Below, piece after piece: positions 9,791 through 17,099 of a stretch of DNA of 64,000 nt (position 1 is its first letter; every line of letters begins with the position of its first letter). This DNA is from Capnocytophaga sputigena. Its GTDB lineage: Bacteria > Bacteroidota > Bacteroidia > Flavobacteriales > Flavobacteriaceae. Both the position numbers and the translations under genes were made by a program. The notes under the pieces were generated by a model that saw only the letters and a list, made by a program, of their open reading frames with translations, was not told the DNA's origin and ran no database searches. The stretch lies in NCBI RefSeq assembly GCF_900446695.1, contig NZ_UAVP01000008.1, positions 434,001-498,000 on the forward strand, written 5' to 3'.

Positions 9791-9836
9791 AGATAAGAGG
9801 TATGCAACCTTACCTCTTACCTCTTATCTCTTACCT
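9791..9836. repeat. Inverted polypyrimidine words forming a hairpin between infC and rpmI
   Basis: AGATAAGAGGTA (9791-9802) is perfectly complementary to TACCTCTTATCT (9818-9829). The spacer is made of the same dispersed word in both orientations. In the transcript it would form a 12-bp hairpin without a U-tract, possibly a processing or stability element. Confidence 0.6.
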
Positions 9837-9871
9837 AAAAAACGGAATTATATCAATAAAAATCTAAGCAA

Positions 9872-10069
9872 ATGCCAAAAATTAAAACTAAATCTGGAGC
9901 TAAAAAGCGTTTCAAGCTCACCGGCTCTGGTAAAATCAAGAGAAAACACGCGTTCAAAAGCCACATCTTAACTAAGAAAGCTAAAAAACGCAAGTTAGCA
10001 CTCACCCACGCTACACTCGTTCACTCTAACGACGAATCAAGCGTGAAGAAACAATTAGGCTTAAAATAA
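9872..10069 (+). CDS. rpmI: 50S ribosomal protein L35
   Basis: 65 residues, the normal length, and strongly basic. It begins [21 protein letters not shown], which is diagnostic of bL35, a late-assembling protein of the large subunit. It lies between infC and rplT as in most bacteria. Confidence 0.98.
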   Translation: MPKIKTKSGAKKRFKLTGSGKIKRKHAFKSHILTKKAKKRKLALTHATLVHSNDESSVKKQLGLK

Positions 10070-10101
10070 TTGTTTAAATAGTAGGAAATTAATAACCGTG
10101 G

Positions 10102-10145
10102 AGTAGGTACCCCTAAGAGTTTGTTTTAAGCACAAACCACCTGCT
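10102..10145 (+). promoter_or_regulatory. Structured intercistronic leader before rplT
   Basis: An outer stem pairs AGTAGGT (10102-10108) with ACCTGCT (10139-10145), seven pairs with one G-U. An inner stem pairs GTTTGT (10119-10124) with ACAAAC (10132-10137) around a 7-base loop. It sits 24 bases before the L20 start codon. L20 represses its own operon in E. coli and Bacillus by binding rRNA-like mRNA structures, so an autoregulatory role is plausible but inferred. Confidence 0.4.
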
Positions 10146-10168
10146 ACAAAAATTAAAAAAAGGAATTT

Positions 10169-10513
10169 ATGCCAAGATCAGTAAATGCTGTAGCTCGTAG
10201 AGCTCGTAGAAAAAAAATAATGAAGCAAGCCAAAGGTTTCTTTGGCCGCAGAAAAAACGTTTGGACGGTAGCCAAAAACGCTGTTGAGAAAGCAATGCAG
10301 TACGCTTACCGCGACCGCCGTAACAAGAAGAGAACCTTCCGCGCTTTGTGGATTGTGCGTATCAACGCAGGGGCTCGCTTGCACGGATTGTCTTACTCTC
10401 AATTTATGGGTAAACTTAAAGCAGCTGACATCCAGCTCAACCGTAAAGTTCTTGCCGATTTGGCAATGAACCACCCTGAAGCGTTCAAAGCTATTGTAGA
10501 AAAAGTAAAATAA
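10169..10513 (+). CDS. rplT: 50S ribosomal protein L20
   Basis: 114 residues, the usual bL20 length, with the family start [19 protein letters not shown] and the C-terminal [11 protein letters not shown] region. It binds 23S rRNA early in assembly. Last gene of thrS-infC-rpmI-rplT, followed by a strong terminator. Confidence 0.98.
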   Translation: MPRSVNAVARRARRKKIMKQAKGFFGRRKNVWTVAKNAVEKAMQYAYRDRRNKKRTFRALWIVRINAGARLHGLSYSQFMGKLKAADIQLNRKVLADLAMNHPEAFKAIVEKVK

Positions 10514-10541
10514 ACGTTTAACTAACGATATAATTCCGTAT

Positions 10542-10580
10542 AAAAATAGGCTGCCTCATAAAAAGACAGCCTATTTTTTT
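10542..10580 (+). terminator. Intrinsic terminator of the thrS-rplT operon
   Basis: AAAATAGGCTG pairs with CAGCCTATTTT, followed by a T-run, 30 bases after the rplT stop. Confidence 0.9.
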
Positions 10581-10614
10581 CACCGTTCGTAACTCGTAAT
10601 TCGTATTTTTTTAT

Positions 10615-10622
10615 TACCTTTG
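10615..10622 (+). promoter_or_regulatory. -7 box of the DUF4878 lipoprotein gene
   Basis: TACCTTTG, 43 bases upstream of the ATG at 10666. Confidence 0.6.
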
Positions 10623-10665
10623 CCTCCTAATAATGATTAATGTCTAATTTAAACACTCTCATAAA

Positions 10666-11181
10666 ATGAAAAAACTTTTCTTATCTCTCTTCCTTATCGG
10701 AAGTTTAATGCTTACTTCTTGTTCTAAAAACTCTCCTAAAACTGTTGCCGAGAAATTTATGACAGCTGTAAATGCTAATAATTTTGAAGAAGCTGGCAAA
10801 TATTGCGATGCGCAAACCTCTCAGCTCCTCAAATCTCTCAACGAATTGATGAAATCCGTACCTTCATCCGATGCTAAAAACGAACAATTGTTCAAAGGTT
10901 TTAAAATCACCAAAGTAGAAGAAAACGGCGACAAAGCCAAAGTGTTCTACACTACCGAGGATAGCAACGGCAAAGAAACCGCTCTCGACCTCAAAAAAGT
11001 AGACGGCAAATGGATTGTTTCTATGAACAAAGAAAATAAAGAAAATGGCGCCCCACACGACCACAATCACGATGGTCACGACCACGATATGCCAGAAATA
11101 GACCCTAATATCGACCTCGATGCCCCTGATATGCCTGCTGAAGTAGAGGATGCTCAAACTACAACCCCTACTAACAAATAA
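10666..11181 (+). CDS. DUF4878 domain lipoprotein with His/Asp-rich tail
   Basis: A 171-residue lipoprotein with the lipid cysteine at Cys19 (MLTSC). Residues about 22-120 resemble the DUF4878/NTF2-like fold (TVAEKFMTAVNANNFEEAGKYC, then a lysine-rich beta section ending DGKWIVSMNKE). The tail from about residue 128 is rich in His and Asp (PHDHNHDGHDHDMPE), a composition typical of metal-binding tails, followed by a proline/threonine-rich end. Own promoter and terminator, so monocistronic. Role unknown. Confidence 0.8.
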   Translation: MKKLFLSLFLIGSLMLTSCSKNSPKTVAEKFMTAVNANNFEEAGKYCDAQTSQLLKSLNELMKSVPSSDAKNEQLFKGFKITKVEENGDKAKVFYTTEDSNGKETALDLKKVDGKWIVSMNKENKENGAPHDHNHDGHDHDMPEIDPNIDLDAPDMPAEVEDAQTTTPTNK

Positions 11182-11204
11182 GATTATATCACTTTTAAAA
11201 CTAC

Positions 11205-11275
11205 AACTTTGCCAAAGTTTCCTGCCCGTGCGGCTCGCATTGCCCGTGCGGCTCGCACCTTTGGCAAAGTTCTTT
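11205..11275 (+). terminator. Terminator with a repeat-filled loop
   Basis: The 13-base arm AACTTTGCCAAAG (11205-11217) pairs perfectly with 11259-11271, followed by TTTTT. The 41-base loop holds two copies of the dispersed GCCCGTGCGGCTCGCA word, also found at 40084-40100. Confidence 0.8.
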
Positions 11276-11317
11276 TTATCTCCTACCCCCTAAAAGCTGA
11301 AACCTAACCCCCTGACA

Positions 11318-12022
11318 ATGAAAAAGTTTCTCTTTTTCCTCGCAGCGCTCTTGCTCCTCTCCTACACTGCCTTTCGCATTTTTTTCTATATCGACCATCG
11401 CAGTGAAGAAAAACAAGTTGCCGAGAATGAGCATTCCCTCCGTCTTACCCCTTCCCAACTCGATTCTCTACAAGAGGGCGATATCATTCTTAGGCGTGGT
11501 TATGGTATCTTTAGCGACCTGATTGCTAAACGCCTCAACGACGGTCGGTTTGATGTCACCCATTCTGGCATTCTCTATCGCAAAAATGGCAATTGGTGGG
11601 TAATTCACTCTCTTTCTTCCGATGTAAGCAACATCGATGGTATGCAAGAACAGCCCTTAAACGCTTTCCTTAAATACTCAATGCCCAAGAAAATCTTAAT
11701 CGTGCGCCCTTTGCACAGCACCCCCGAGCAAGGTCGTGCCGTAGTGCAACGCGCCAAGCACTACCTCAAAGCTCAAATTCCTTTCGACCATTTAGGCACT
11801 ATAGATGAGCCTTCTCAACTTTATTGCACCGAACTCATCTACCAAATTTTAGACAACGACCTTCATTTTATCGCTTTCCCTACCGATAAACCCCAACGCC
11901 AACAACTTTTCACCACTATGACGACACTCTACAACCCTAAATACTTCGAGATTATTATCAATACATATCCAAATAAAAAGCAAAAAAAACTTATAGAAAA
12001 AATACTAAAACATAGTGAATAG
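11318..12022 (+). CDS. YiiX/YebB-like NlpC/P60-family cysteine hydrolase
   Basis: 234 residues with one N-terminal membrane segment (about 4-25) and then a permuted NlpC/P60 domain of the YiiX type. Key motifs are EGDIILRRG (53-61), His82 in VTHSGILY and Cys170 in LYCTELIY, the expected His-Cys pair. Such enzymes cleave peptide or amide bonds, often in the cell wall or on lipids. The substrate here is unknown. Anchored facing the periplasm. No obvious operon partner. Confidence 0.85.
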   Translation: MKKFLFFLAALLLLSYTAFRIFFYIDHRSEEKQVAENEHSLRLTPSQLDSLQEGDIILRRGYGIFSDLIAKRLNDGRFDVTHSGILYRKNGNWWVIHSLSSDVSNIDGMQEQPLNAFLKYSMPKKILIVRPLHSTPEQGRAVVQRAKHYLKAQIPFDHLGTIDEPSQLYCTELIYQILDNDLHFIAFPTDKPQRQQLFTTMTTLYNPKYFEIIINTYPNKKQKKLIEKILKHSE

Positions 12023-12073
12023 TAGAAAAAATCACCATTTTCACAAATTGATGTGTAAATTCCCCTACATTTA

Positions 12074-12105
12074 TTTGGAAATTTCAAAAACATTCTCTAC
12101 CTTTG
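12074..12105 (+). promoter_or_regulatory. Promoter of the C10 protease gene
   Basis: TTTG (12074-12077), 20 bases, TACCTTTG (12098-12105). This is an exact match to the Bacteroidetes consensus, 28 bases before the ATG. Confidence 0.8.
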
Positions 12106-12132
12106 TCGCGTAATCATAAAAACTAACCCTAT

Positions 12133-13773
12133 ATGAAAAAACATCTATTTATTTTTACCATTGCAGGACTCTTCTTTTCCTGCCAACGCGAAGAGGCAGA
12201 CGCCCCGTTCGCAACCGACACCGATATTTCAGTATTACCCAGTACTGAAACGAAGGCTTCCAACAACAGACTTTTAGGTTGGGTGGCTCTCACAGGGCAA
12301 ACCTATATTTCGGCAGAAGAAGCCCAAGAAACTGCTCTCGCTACCGCTATGCAAATGCGTGAAGTAGAGGGTATTGTTACCAAAGCTCCCTTAAAAATTG
12401 GCTCGATTGAGGTAGTAAAAGGCGACACTCGCAAGCCTTACGTACCCACCAAAGGCAACGCAAAACCCGAACAAGCCGATGTGTACATTGTAAACTTTGC
12501 CAACAACCAAGGGTATGTAATTACCTCAGCAGATAGGCGCGTTCCTAGTGTATTAGCCTATAATTCCTACGGACATTTAGGCGACACTATTAGCAACCCA
12601 GGACAAGCAATACTGTTTAGCTATATGCAGGAGTACATAGAAGAACAACGTGCCGCTTTTGAAGCTAATAAAGAGAATTTGGCGACTGAGGCAGAAGAAG
12701 CTATTTTCAAACGACTCTCAAAAGGACAACAAGAAGAACTTATCTTACGAGGACTTTTTGATAGGAGAGGAAAGAGAGTGAAAACAAAATACTATAATTA
12801 TTATGGTGATGATTCATATCCTAGGGAAGGATTTAACTCTCATCAAGAGTATTGGGAGTGGTTTTGTCACAAAAAAAATAGAGGTCCTGAATATATGGAT
12901 AAAGGATATACTAAATATGGAGAATGGCAAACTAAATATGTAAAAGCACCTTTAATAAAGACTCTTTGGAATCAAATAGGAACTTATAATAATAAAGTTT
13001 CTATGCAATGTGGTAATGACCAAGCTCCTGTAGGGTGTGTGGCTACTGCAGTAGGACAATTTATGGCATATTATAAAAAACCTACTGATTTTAAAGGTAG
13101 AAAAATGCATTGGGATGATATGACTAAAGTAGATGTAGGTGATATGTTTTCTACCATTGATAACTATAGCGTAGGATATAACACTACTGCAAAAGAAGAT
13201 ATACAATACCTTTTAGCGCATTTAGGAGATGGTGATTATCTAAATATGGACTATGGATGTGGGGGAAGCGGAAGTACTATATATAGAGCTGCAACAACGC
13301 TTGCTAGTTTAGGGTATCCTGTAAGACAAACAAATTATGATGGGAATTTAGTTACTGATTTAATAAAAAGGAATCACCCCGTTTATATAAGAGGGCGGGC
13401 TATAGAAAAAAGTCATAATTTTTTAGGATTCAATATATATAATACTTATAATGGTCATGCTTGGCTTATAGATGGTTATGTGGTAATGGAACGTAATGCA
13501 ACAACTTATAGTGTTGTAAGTTGTGAGGAGATAGATGCTATTACATCAAGTGAAAGTTATTCAATAGAGTCTCTTTATCTATTTCATAACAATTTTGGTT
13601 GGGGAGGAAATACAAAAGGTTTTGGAACTATAGAAGGCTATAACGGGACAGGCTGGTACAATGTGGGTGTTTTTAATGCTAAGGATGGAAGAAAGTTTAG
13701 CTCAAACACTTTTAAATCAGACTCAGAAGGGAATTATGAGCATGATAAAAAAATAATATATGTTAATCGATAA
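12133..13773 (+). CDS. C10 family (streptopain-like) cysteine protease, surface lipoprotein
   Basis: 546 residues. The lipid cysteine is Cys17, followed directly by QREEAD, a good match to the Capnocytophaga surface-export signal. A pro-domain of the Spi/streptopain type spans about 45-200 (AQETALATAM, YIVNFANNQGYVITSADRRVPSVLAY). The catalytic domain carries Cys302 in APVGCVATAVGQ, His442 in NGHAWLIDGY and NNFGWGG. Up to about 12780 the DNA is GC-balanced; from there to 14248 it is clearly AT-rich with different codon choice, so the catalytic half and the next gene look acquired or recombined. Predicted to degrade host proteins at the cell surface. Confidence 0.92.
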   Translation: MKKHLFIFTIAGLFFSCQREEADAPFATDTDISVLPSTETKASNNRLLGWVALTGQTYISAEEAQETALATAMQMREVEGIVTKAPLKIGSIEVVKGDTRKPYVPTKGNAKPEQADVYIVNFANNQGYVITSADRRVPSVLAYNSYGHLGDTISNPGQAILFSYMQEYIEEQRAAFEANKENLATEAEEAIFKRLSKGQQEELILRGLFDRRGKRVKTKYYNYYGDDSYPREGFNSHQEYWEWFCHKKNRGPEYMDKGYTKYGEWQTKYVKAPLIKTLWNQIGTYNNKVSMQCGNDQAPVGCVATAVGQFMAYYKKPTDFKGRKMHWDDMTKVDVGDMFSTIDNYSVGYNTTAKEDIQYLLAHLGDGDYLNMDYGCGGSGSTIYRAATTLASLGYPVRQTNYDGNLVTDLIKRNHPVYIRGRAIEKSHNFLGFNIYNTYNGHAWLIDGYVVMERNATTYSVVSCEEIDAITSSESYSIESLYLFHNNFGWGGNTKGFGTIEGYNGTGWYNVGVFNAKDGRKFSSNTFKSDSEGNYEHDKKIIYVNR

Positions 13774-13783
13774 TAGTAAAGCT

Positions 13784-14248
13784 ATGAAAAAGATTTTAAT
13801 TTTTACAATACTATTAAGCTTATTTCTTTCTTGTGATAATGGAAAAGATTGTATGAATGTACCTCCTTCTTTATGTATTATTATTGTAAATAATGCTGTA
13901 AACGATAATAGAGAATTACTAAAAAGTTTTGAAAATACAGAAAGCTCAGCCTTTTTATATAAACTGATAGATAATAAAAAGGTGAAAATTAGTTATTCTC
14001 CTATGGCTAATAAAAATATAAAAATAAGTAACGGAGGGAAAAAATTAAAAGAATTTTATACAGGGAAGTTAGAGACTTTTTATTTGGAGTATGATAAAAA
14101 AACAGATACTTTACAAGTAAAGGGAGATTATTATGACAGTACAGGTTGTGGAGATAATGCTTATTTATCAGAGCTGTATTTCAACCATAAAAAAATAGAA
14201 CTCAACCTCATTAGTGATCATACTTATCTAATAGATAATACAAAATAA
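13784..14248 (+). CDS. Small AT-rich lipoprotein, function unknown
   Basis: Starting at ATG 13784 (MKKILIFTILLSLFLSC), 154 residues with a lipoprotein signal and lipid cysteine 17. An upstream in-frame start at 13760 would spoil the signal peptide. The rest is polar, Lys/Asn-rich and beta-like, with a second Cys nearby (CDNGKDC). It follows the C10 protease by 10 bases, shares its AT-rich composition and ends at a terminator, so the two are likely co-transcribed. A partner or inhibitor of the protease is possible, but that is only inference. Confidence 0.75.
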   Translation: MKKILIFTILLSLFLSCDNGKDCMNVPPSLCIIIVNNAVNDNRELLKSFENTESSAFLYKLIDNKKVKISYSPMANKNIKISNGGKKLKEFYTGKLETFYLEYDKKTDTLQVKGDYYDSTGCGDNAYLSELYFNHKKIELNLISDHTYLIDNTK

Positions 14249-14256
14249 CCTTAACT

Positions 14257-14287
14257 CCTCTGGCAACACCCCCTGCCAGAGGTTTTT
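14257..14287 (+). terminator. Intrinsic terminator after the C10 protease operon
   Basis: CCTCTGGCA pairs perfectly with TGCCAGAGG around an 8-base loop, followed by TTTTT. It lies within the 50-base gap before the next lipoprotein gene. Confidence 0.85.
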
Positions 14288-14298
14288 ACCATTTTTCT

Positions 14299-14613
14299 AT
14301 GCGTTACCTTATATATCTATTGGCAGTCGTTGCCCTATCTTGCTCTAAAGAAGCCATAGAGCCCGAAAACTACACCCTGCATGTACAAAATCGCTATTTT
14401 GAAGCTGTAACCGTTTCGGTAGGTGAGCATTTTTCTGAAAAGCTATCATCCAATACTATTTCTAAGGCATTTACTTTGCCTAAAGGCACTTATAAAGTAG
14501 TAGCCATCACGGCTTCACGCCTACGATTGGAAAGCACAGTACAAATACAAGGTAATAAAAGTGAACTCACAATCGATATTTGCCCAAAAGGAAAAATTAG
14601 TATTGTTTATTAA
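14299..14613 (+). CDS. Small lipoprotein, function unknown
   Basis: 104 residues. The signal MRYLIYLLAVVALSC puts the lipid cysteine at 15, followed by SKEAIEPE. The mature part is short and beta-rich (YTLHVQNRYFEAVTVSVGEHF, LPKGTYKVVAITASRL) and resembles a single Ig-like or Spy-type sandwich. The base composition returns to that of the native genes. It lies 12 bases after a terminator, so it probably has its own weak promoter. No family recognised. Confidence 0.75.
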   Translation: MRYLIYLLAVVALSCSKEAIEPENYTLHVQNRYFEAVTVSVGEHFSEKLSSNTISKAFTLPKGTYKVVAITASRLRLESTVQIQGNKSELTIDICPKGKISIVY

Positions 14614-14726
14614 TTTTTGCATCAGTTCAATATATTAAAGTTATGATTTACAATTGTTTTTACAGCTTGTCCCCTTCGGGGGAACAGGGGCTTTCGCTGA
14701 CTTTGTGCAAAACTAAAAAATAAACT

Positions 14727-15860
14727 ATGCGTTATTACTCTTTGCTTCTTATTAGCTTGGGAGTACTTTCTTGCCAAAAAGATAGCCCAACTCCTGAGCC
14801 TTTACCTCCTCACGAAATCACACTCGTGTATATGGTCGCTGATAACGACCTCGCCCCTTATGCTTTAAAAGACCTCAACGAAATAGAACGCGGGTTTGTG
14901 CCTAACGGAAGAGACAAACTCTTGGTGTATATCGATAGTAATACTTCTACCGCTTTGCCTTCACACCCTGTACTTTTAGAAATTGTACACGATACCACCG
15001 AGATAATTGCCTCTAAAATCATTACTTCTTACCCCGAACAAAATTCAACTGATAGAACTGTAATGAGCAATGTGTTGAGAGATGCTTTGAGCTATTACAA
15101 AGGCGACAATCATTATAAAGGACTTGTGCTTTGGTCGCACGGGAATGCTTGGTTGCCGGAAGGTTATCATATAGAAACCGAAAACAAATCAGGAGTGGAG
15201 GTGAAATCGTTTGGAAAAGATATGAGTCCGCGAGAGGGAGCTATGGAGCTTCCTGACCTTGCGGAAGTTTTAAACCCTTATCGGTTTGATTATATCCTTT
15301 TCGACGCTTGCTTTATGGGGTCGGTAGAGGTGCTCTATGAATTACGTCATTCTGCTCGTTACTTTATTGCTTCGCCTGCCGAAATTCTTGCCGATGGCTT
15401 TCCTTATCACCACCTATTACCTTACCTTATAGGGAAATTACAATTAGAAAAAGCAACCGAAGCTTACTACAACTATTACAATGCTTTGGAGGGCGCACGA
15501 CAGTCGGCTACAGTTACTTTGGTAGATAGTAAGCAGTTGGAGGCTTTAGCTTCTTTCTGCAAACAACTCAACACTTCTGAGTTGTCTTTAGCCCATTTGC
15601 AACAATACAGTAGGAATAACGAAAAGTATTTGTTTGACCTCAAACAAGTGCTTTTGGAGAGCAAAGCTACTGTGGCTATGGAAGCTATTTGGCAAAAACT
15701 CTGTAAGGTTGAAAAACACACACCGAGATTTGCTAATATTGCGCTTACACATTGCAACGGACTGAGTGTCTATTTATTTGGCAAGAATGAAACGCTGAAC
15801 AACTATTACAAACAATTGTCGTGGTATAGAGCTACAAGGTTTCATTTCTCGTATAAATAG
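14727..15860 (+). CDS. C11 (clostripain) family cysteine protease lipoprotein
   Basis: 377 residues. The lipoprotein signal ends at Cys16, followed by QKDSPTPE, a surface-export-like motif. The clostripain fold is shown by YMVADNDLAPYALKDLNEIE (36-55), catalytic His138 in LVLWSHGNAW and catalytic Cys195 in LFDACFMGS, then SPAEILADGFPY. Such enzymes cleave after Arg or Lys. With the C10 protease it forms a local surface-proteolysis group, although they are separated by a terminator. A short UUCG-loop hairpin near 14669-14685 precedes it. Confidence 0.92.
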   Translation: MRYYSLLLISLGVLSCQKDSPTPEPLPPHEITLVYMVADNDLAPYALKDLNEIERGFVPNGRDKLLVYIDSNTSTALPSHPVLLEIVHDTTEIIASKIITSYPEQNSTDRTVMSNVLRDALSYYKGDNHYKGLVLWSHGNAWLPEGYHIETENKSGVEVKSFGKDMSPREGAMELPDLAEVLNPYRFDYILFDACFMGSVEVLYELRHSARYFIASPAEILADGFPYHHLLPYLIGKLQLEKATEAYYNYYNALEGARQSATVTLVDSKQLEALASFCKQLNTSELSLAHLQQYSRNNEKYLFDLKQVLLESKATVAMEAIWQKLCKVEKHTPRFANIALTHCNGLSVYLFGKNETLNNYYKQLSWYRATRFHFSYK

Positions 15861-15883
15861 CTTACAATTTTCTAATTCTCAAA

Positions 15884-15915
15884 TTTGCTAATTCACTAAT
15901 TATTTCCTACCTTTG
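15884..15915 (+). promoter_or_regulatory. Promoter of the tandem beta-barrel genes
   Basis: TTTG (15884-15887), 20 bases, TACCTTTG (15908-15915). The -33 TTTG sits inside the dispersed AT word AAATTTGCTAATTCACTAAT. The downstream leader closely resembles that of the C10 protease gene. Confidence 0.8.
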
Positions 15916-15943
15916 TTGCGTAATCCTAAAAACTAAACCAAGT

Positions 15944-16474
15944 ATGAAAAATCTCTTATTCTTTACGCTATTGCTTTTTACTTTGCACACTTCTGCTCAA
16001 GAAGCCTACAACAAAGGCGATGTATTTATTGATATTTGCACGTCAATCGGCAATGCAGGAGTTGGTTATGGTGGAGAAATACACTATGCTTTTGCCCCAT
16101 TGTTTTCGGTAGGAGCTCAGTTCAATAGTCAAAGCTTTAACTTCAACGATAAGTACATCACTTCCTTTCTACCCAAACTCACTGCCGATTTTCACTTTGG
16201 CAATCGCACTACTATCGATTGGTATGCAGGACTTTCAGGAGGATATTTTATCTGGCAGAGCAATGACCCTTATGAAAATGCTGGCAATACTGGTTGTGTG
16301 ATAACCCCTCCTACTTATGACATTAACCTTAGAAACAATCACAAAAATAATTTTATAGCTTGGGGTGCTCACTTAGGCTTCCGTTACTTCATCTTCAAAA
16401 ATGTAGGTCTCAATGGTCAAGCGTCCTTAGGTAATGTACGTTGGTTTAAAGTGGGAGTAAGTATAAAAATCTAA
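15944..16474 (+). CDS. Outer membrane beta-barrel protein, tandem copy 1
   Basis: 176 residues with a cleavable signal peptide (MKNLLFFTLLLFTLHTSAQ). It shows alternating beta-strands and ends FRYFIFKNVGLNGQASLGN...VSIKI, typical of OmpA/OmpW-like 8-strand barrels with a C-terminal aromatic or hydrophobic strand. It is a paralogue of the next gene, which starts 5 bases after this one stops. Function unknown. Confidence 0.8.
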   Translation: MKNLLFFTLLLFTLHTSAQEAYNKGDVFIDICTSIGNAGVGYGGEIHYAFAPLFSVGAQFNSQSFNFNDKYITSFLPKLTADFHFGNRTTIDWYAGLSGGYFIWQSNDPYENAGNTGCVITPPTYDINLRNNHKNNFIAWGAHLGFRYFIFKNVGLNGQASLGNVRWFKVGVSIKI

Positions 16475-16479
16475 ATAAT

Positions 16480-17007
16480 ATGAAAAATCTCTTATTCTTT
16501 ACGCTATTGCTTTTTGTATTGCACTCCTCCGCTCAAGAAGCCTACAACAAAGGTGATGTATTTATTGATGTACAAACAGGCGCCTCGTTTATAGGAGGAA
16601 TTATTGGCGGAGGCGTTCACTATGGAGTGACACCTCATATCTCGGTAGGCGCTAATCTTTCTAATCAGAGTTTTAACCTCAATAGTAAGTACGAAACCGC
16701 TTATGTGCCTGAGCTCAGCGCCGATTTGCATTTTGATCATCGCATCACTACCGATTGGTATAGTGGTCTCTCGGTAGGCTACTGCTTTTGGCAAAGCAAC
16801 ACCCCTGATAATTATAGTTCTGGAGGTTGTGAGACCTCTTCCTCCCCTACCCCCGAAAAATTCAGAAGAGAACACCCCAATAATCTCGCATTGTGGAACA
16901 TTCACTTAGGCTTCCGTTACTTTATCTTCAAAAATGTAGGTCTCAACGGACAAGTAGCTTTTGGTAATGTGCTATCATTCAAAGTGGGCGTAAGTGTAAA
17001 AATCTAA
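16480..17007 (+). CDS. Outer membrane beta-barrel protein, tandem copy 2
   Basis: 175 residues, collinear with copy 1. The signal peptide and first 29 residues are nearly identical, as is the C-terminal barrel segment (HLGFRYFIFKNVGLNGQ), while the middle loops differ. This pattern suggests tandem duplication followed by diversification of surface loops. Co-transcribed with copy 1 from the promoter at 15884-15915. Confidence 0.8.
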   Translation: MKNLLFFTLLLFVLHSSAQEAYNKGDVFIDVQTGASFIGGIIGGGVHYGVTPHISVGANLSNQSFNLNSKYETAYVPELSADLHFDHRITTDWYSGLSVGYCFWQSNTPDNYSSGGCETSSSPTPEKFRREHPNNLALWNIHLGFRYFIFKNVGLNGQVAFGNVLSFKVGVSVKI

Positions 17008-17037
17008 CCTCTATCCCCTGAAACCTGCCCCCTCCCC

Positions 17038-17067
17038 TTGCTAATTAGCAATTATTTCGTACTTTTG
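17038..17067 (+). promoter_or_regulatory. Promoter of the DUF2723 gene
   Basis: TTG (17038-17040), 19 bases, TACTTTTG (17060-17067). The spacer is the AT word CTAATTAGCAATTATTTCG. Confidence 0.7.
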
Positions 17068-17099
17068 CCCTCAATAATAAAAAATCTAATTTTATTACA

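Noticed and set aside
14669-14685. UUCG-loop hairpin as terminator
   Set aside because: The stem is only about 5 bp and has no T-run, so it is not listed as a terminator.
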